Below, one piece after another: positions 64,000-64,000 of a stretch of DNA of 64,000 bases; positions within the stretch are counted from its first letter, which is position 1; each line of letters begins with the position of its first letter. This DNA comes from Burkholderiales bacterium 8X (lineage in GTDB: Bacteria; Pseudomonadota; Gammaproteobacteria; Burkholderiales; Burkholderiaceae_C): NCBI GenBank assembly GCA_902506565.1, contig LR732703.1:1508525-1572524 (forward strand). Direction: 5' to 3'. The notes under the pieces were generated by a model. The model was given only the letters and a program-made list of their open reading frames with translations, did no database searches and had not been told where the DNA came from. The translations under genes and the position numbers were made by a program.

Positions 64000-64000
64000 T

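Overview
The window is GC-rich, densely coded chromosomal DNA, apart from an AT-rich island at about 54.0-56.6 kb. Gene content suggests a beta-proteobacterium of the Burkholderiales, most likely a Comamonadaceae member close to Variovorax. The evidence is a bamC-dapA pair, parE and parC flanking a lytic transglycosylase, a GlpSTPQV-type glycerol ABC importer with glpK/glpR/glpD, and several transglutaminase/ATP-grasp/alpha-E genes. This placement is an inference from gene families, not from a search. I saw no tRNA, rRNA, CRISPR array, insertion sequence or integrase.

Layout. 0-10 kb: housekeeping genes (bamC, dapA, a methyltransferase with a 50-residue membrane protein, an MFS carrier, parE, a lytic transglycosylase, parC). 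10-20 kb: an accessory region with an ankyrin protein, a decayed remnant, a metallo-beta-lactamase-fold lipoprotein, a large membrane patatin, and two paralogous proteins of unknown function flanking a core-MetE methionine synthase. One paralog carries an in-frame amber codon, and the ankyrin gene has an in-frame TGA near its natural start. 20-27 kb: an apparent 2-ketogluconate operon. A perfect PtxS-type operator precedes four ABC importer genes, kguE, a fused kguK-kguD gene and ptxS. 27-38 kb: a hypothetical gene, a RidA-family gene, a minus-strand module (transglutaminase; fused ATP-grasp/alpha-E; transglutaminase-DUF2126), a hydrolase and a methyltransferase. 38-44 kb: comEC, then a second, unfused ATP-grasp plus alpha-E pair. 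44-54 kb: glycerol utilisation (glpK and glpR leftward; glpD-glpSTPQ-DUF2160-glpV rightward), closed by a strong terminator. 54-58 kb: AT-rich island of small, partly broken membrane or exported proteins leading into an RTX protein with a papain-like domain, whose first quarter is AT-rich and the rest GC-rich. 58-64 kb: a histidine phosphatase, a coupled pair of unknown genes, then leftward HD hydrolase, mltB, a TgpA-like transglutaminase and the end of a DUF58 gene.

How the genes work together. In the kgu operon, the importer would bring in 2-ketogluconate (or a close relative), KguK would phosphorylate it, KguD would reduce it to 6-phosphogluconate, and PtxS would repress the set. In the glp cluster, glycerol is imported by the ABC system, phosphorylated by GlpK and oxidised by GlpD, under a DeoR-type repressor. 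The two ATP-grasp/alpha-E modules resemble predicted peptide-ligation/transglutaminase systems of unknown product. The most unusual items are the ABC-linked kgu operon, the paralog pair with a stop codon placed by internal alignment, the asymmetric GlpS/GlpT ATPases and the chimeric RTX protease.
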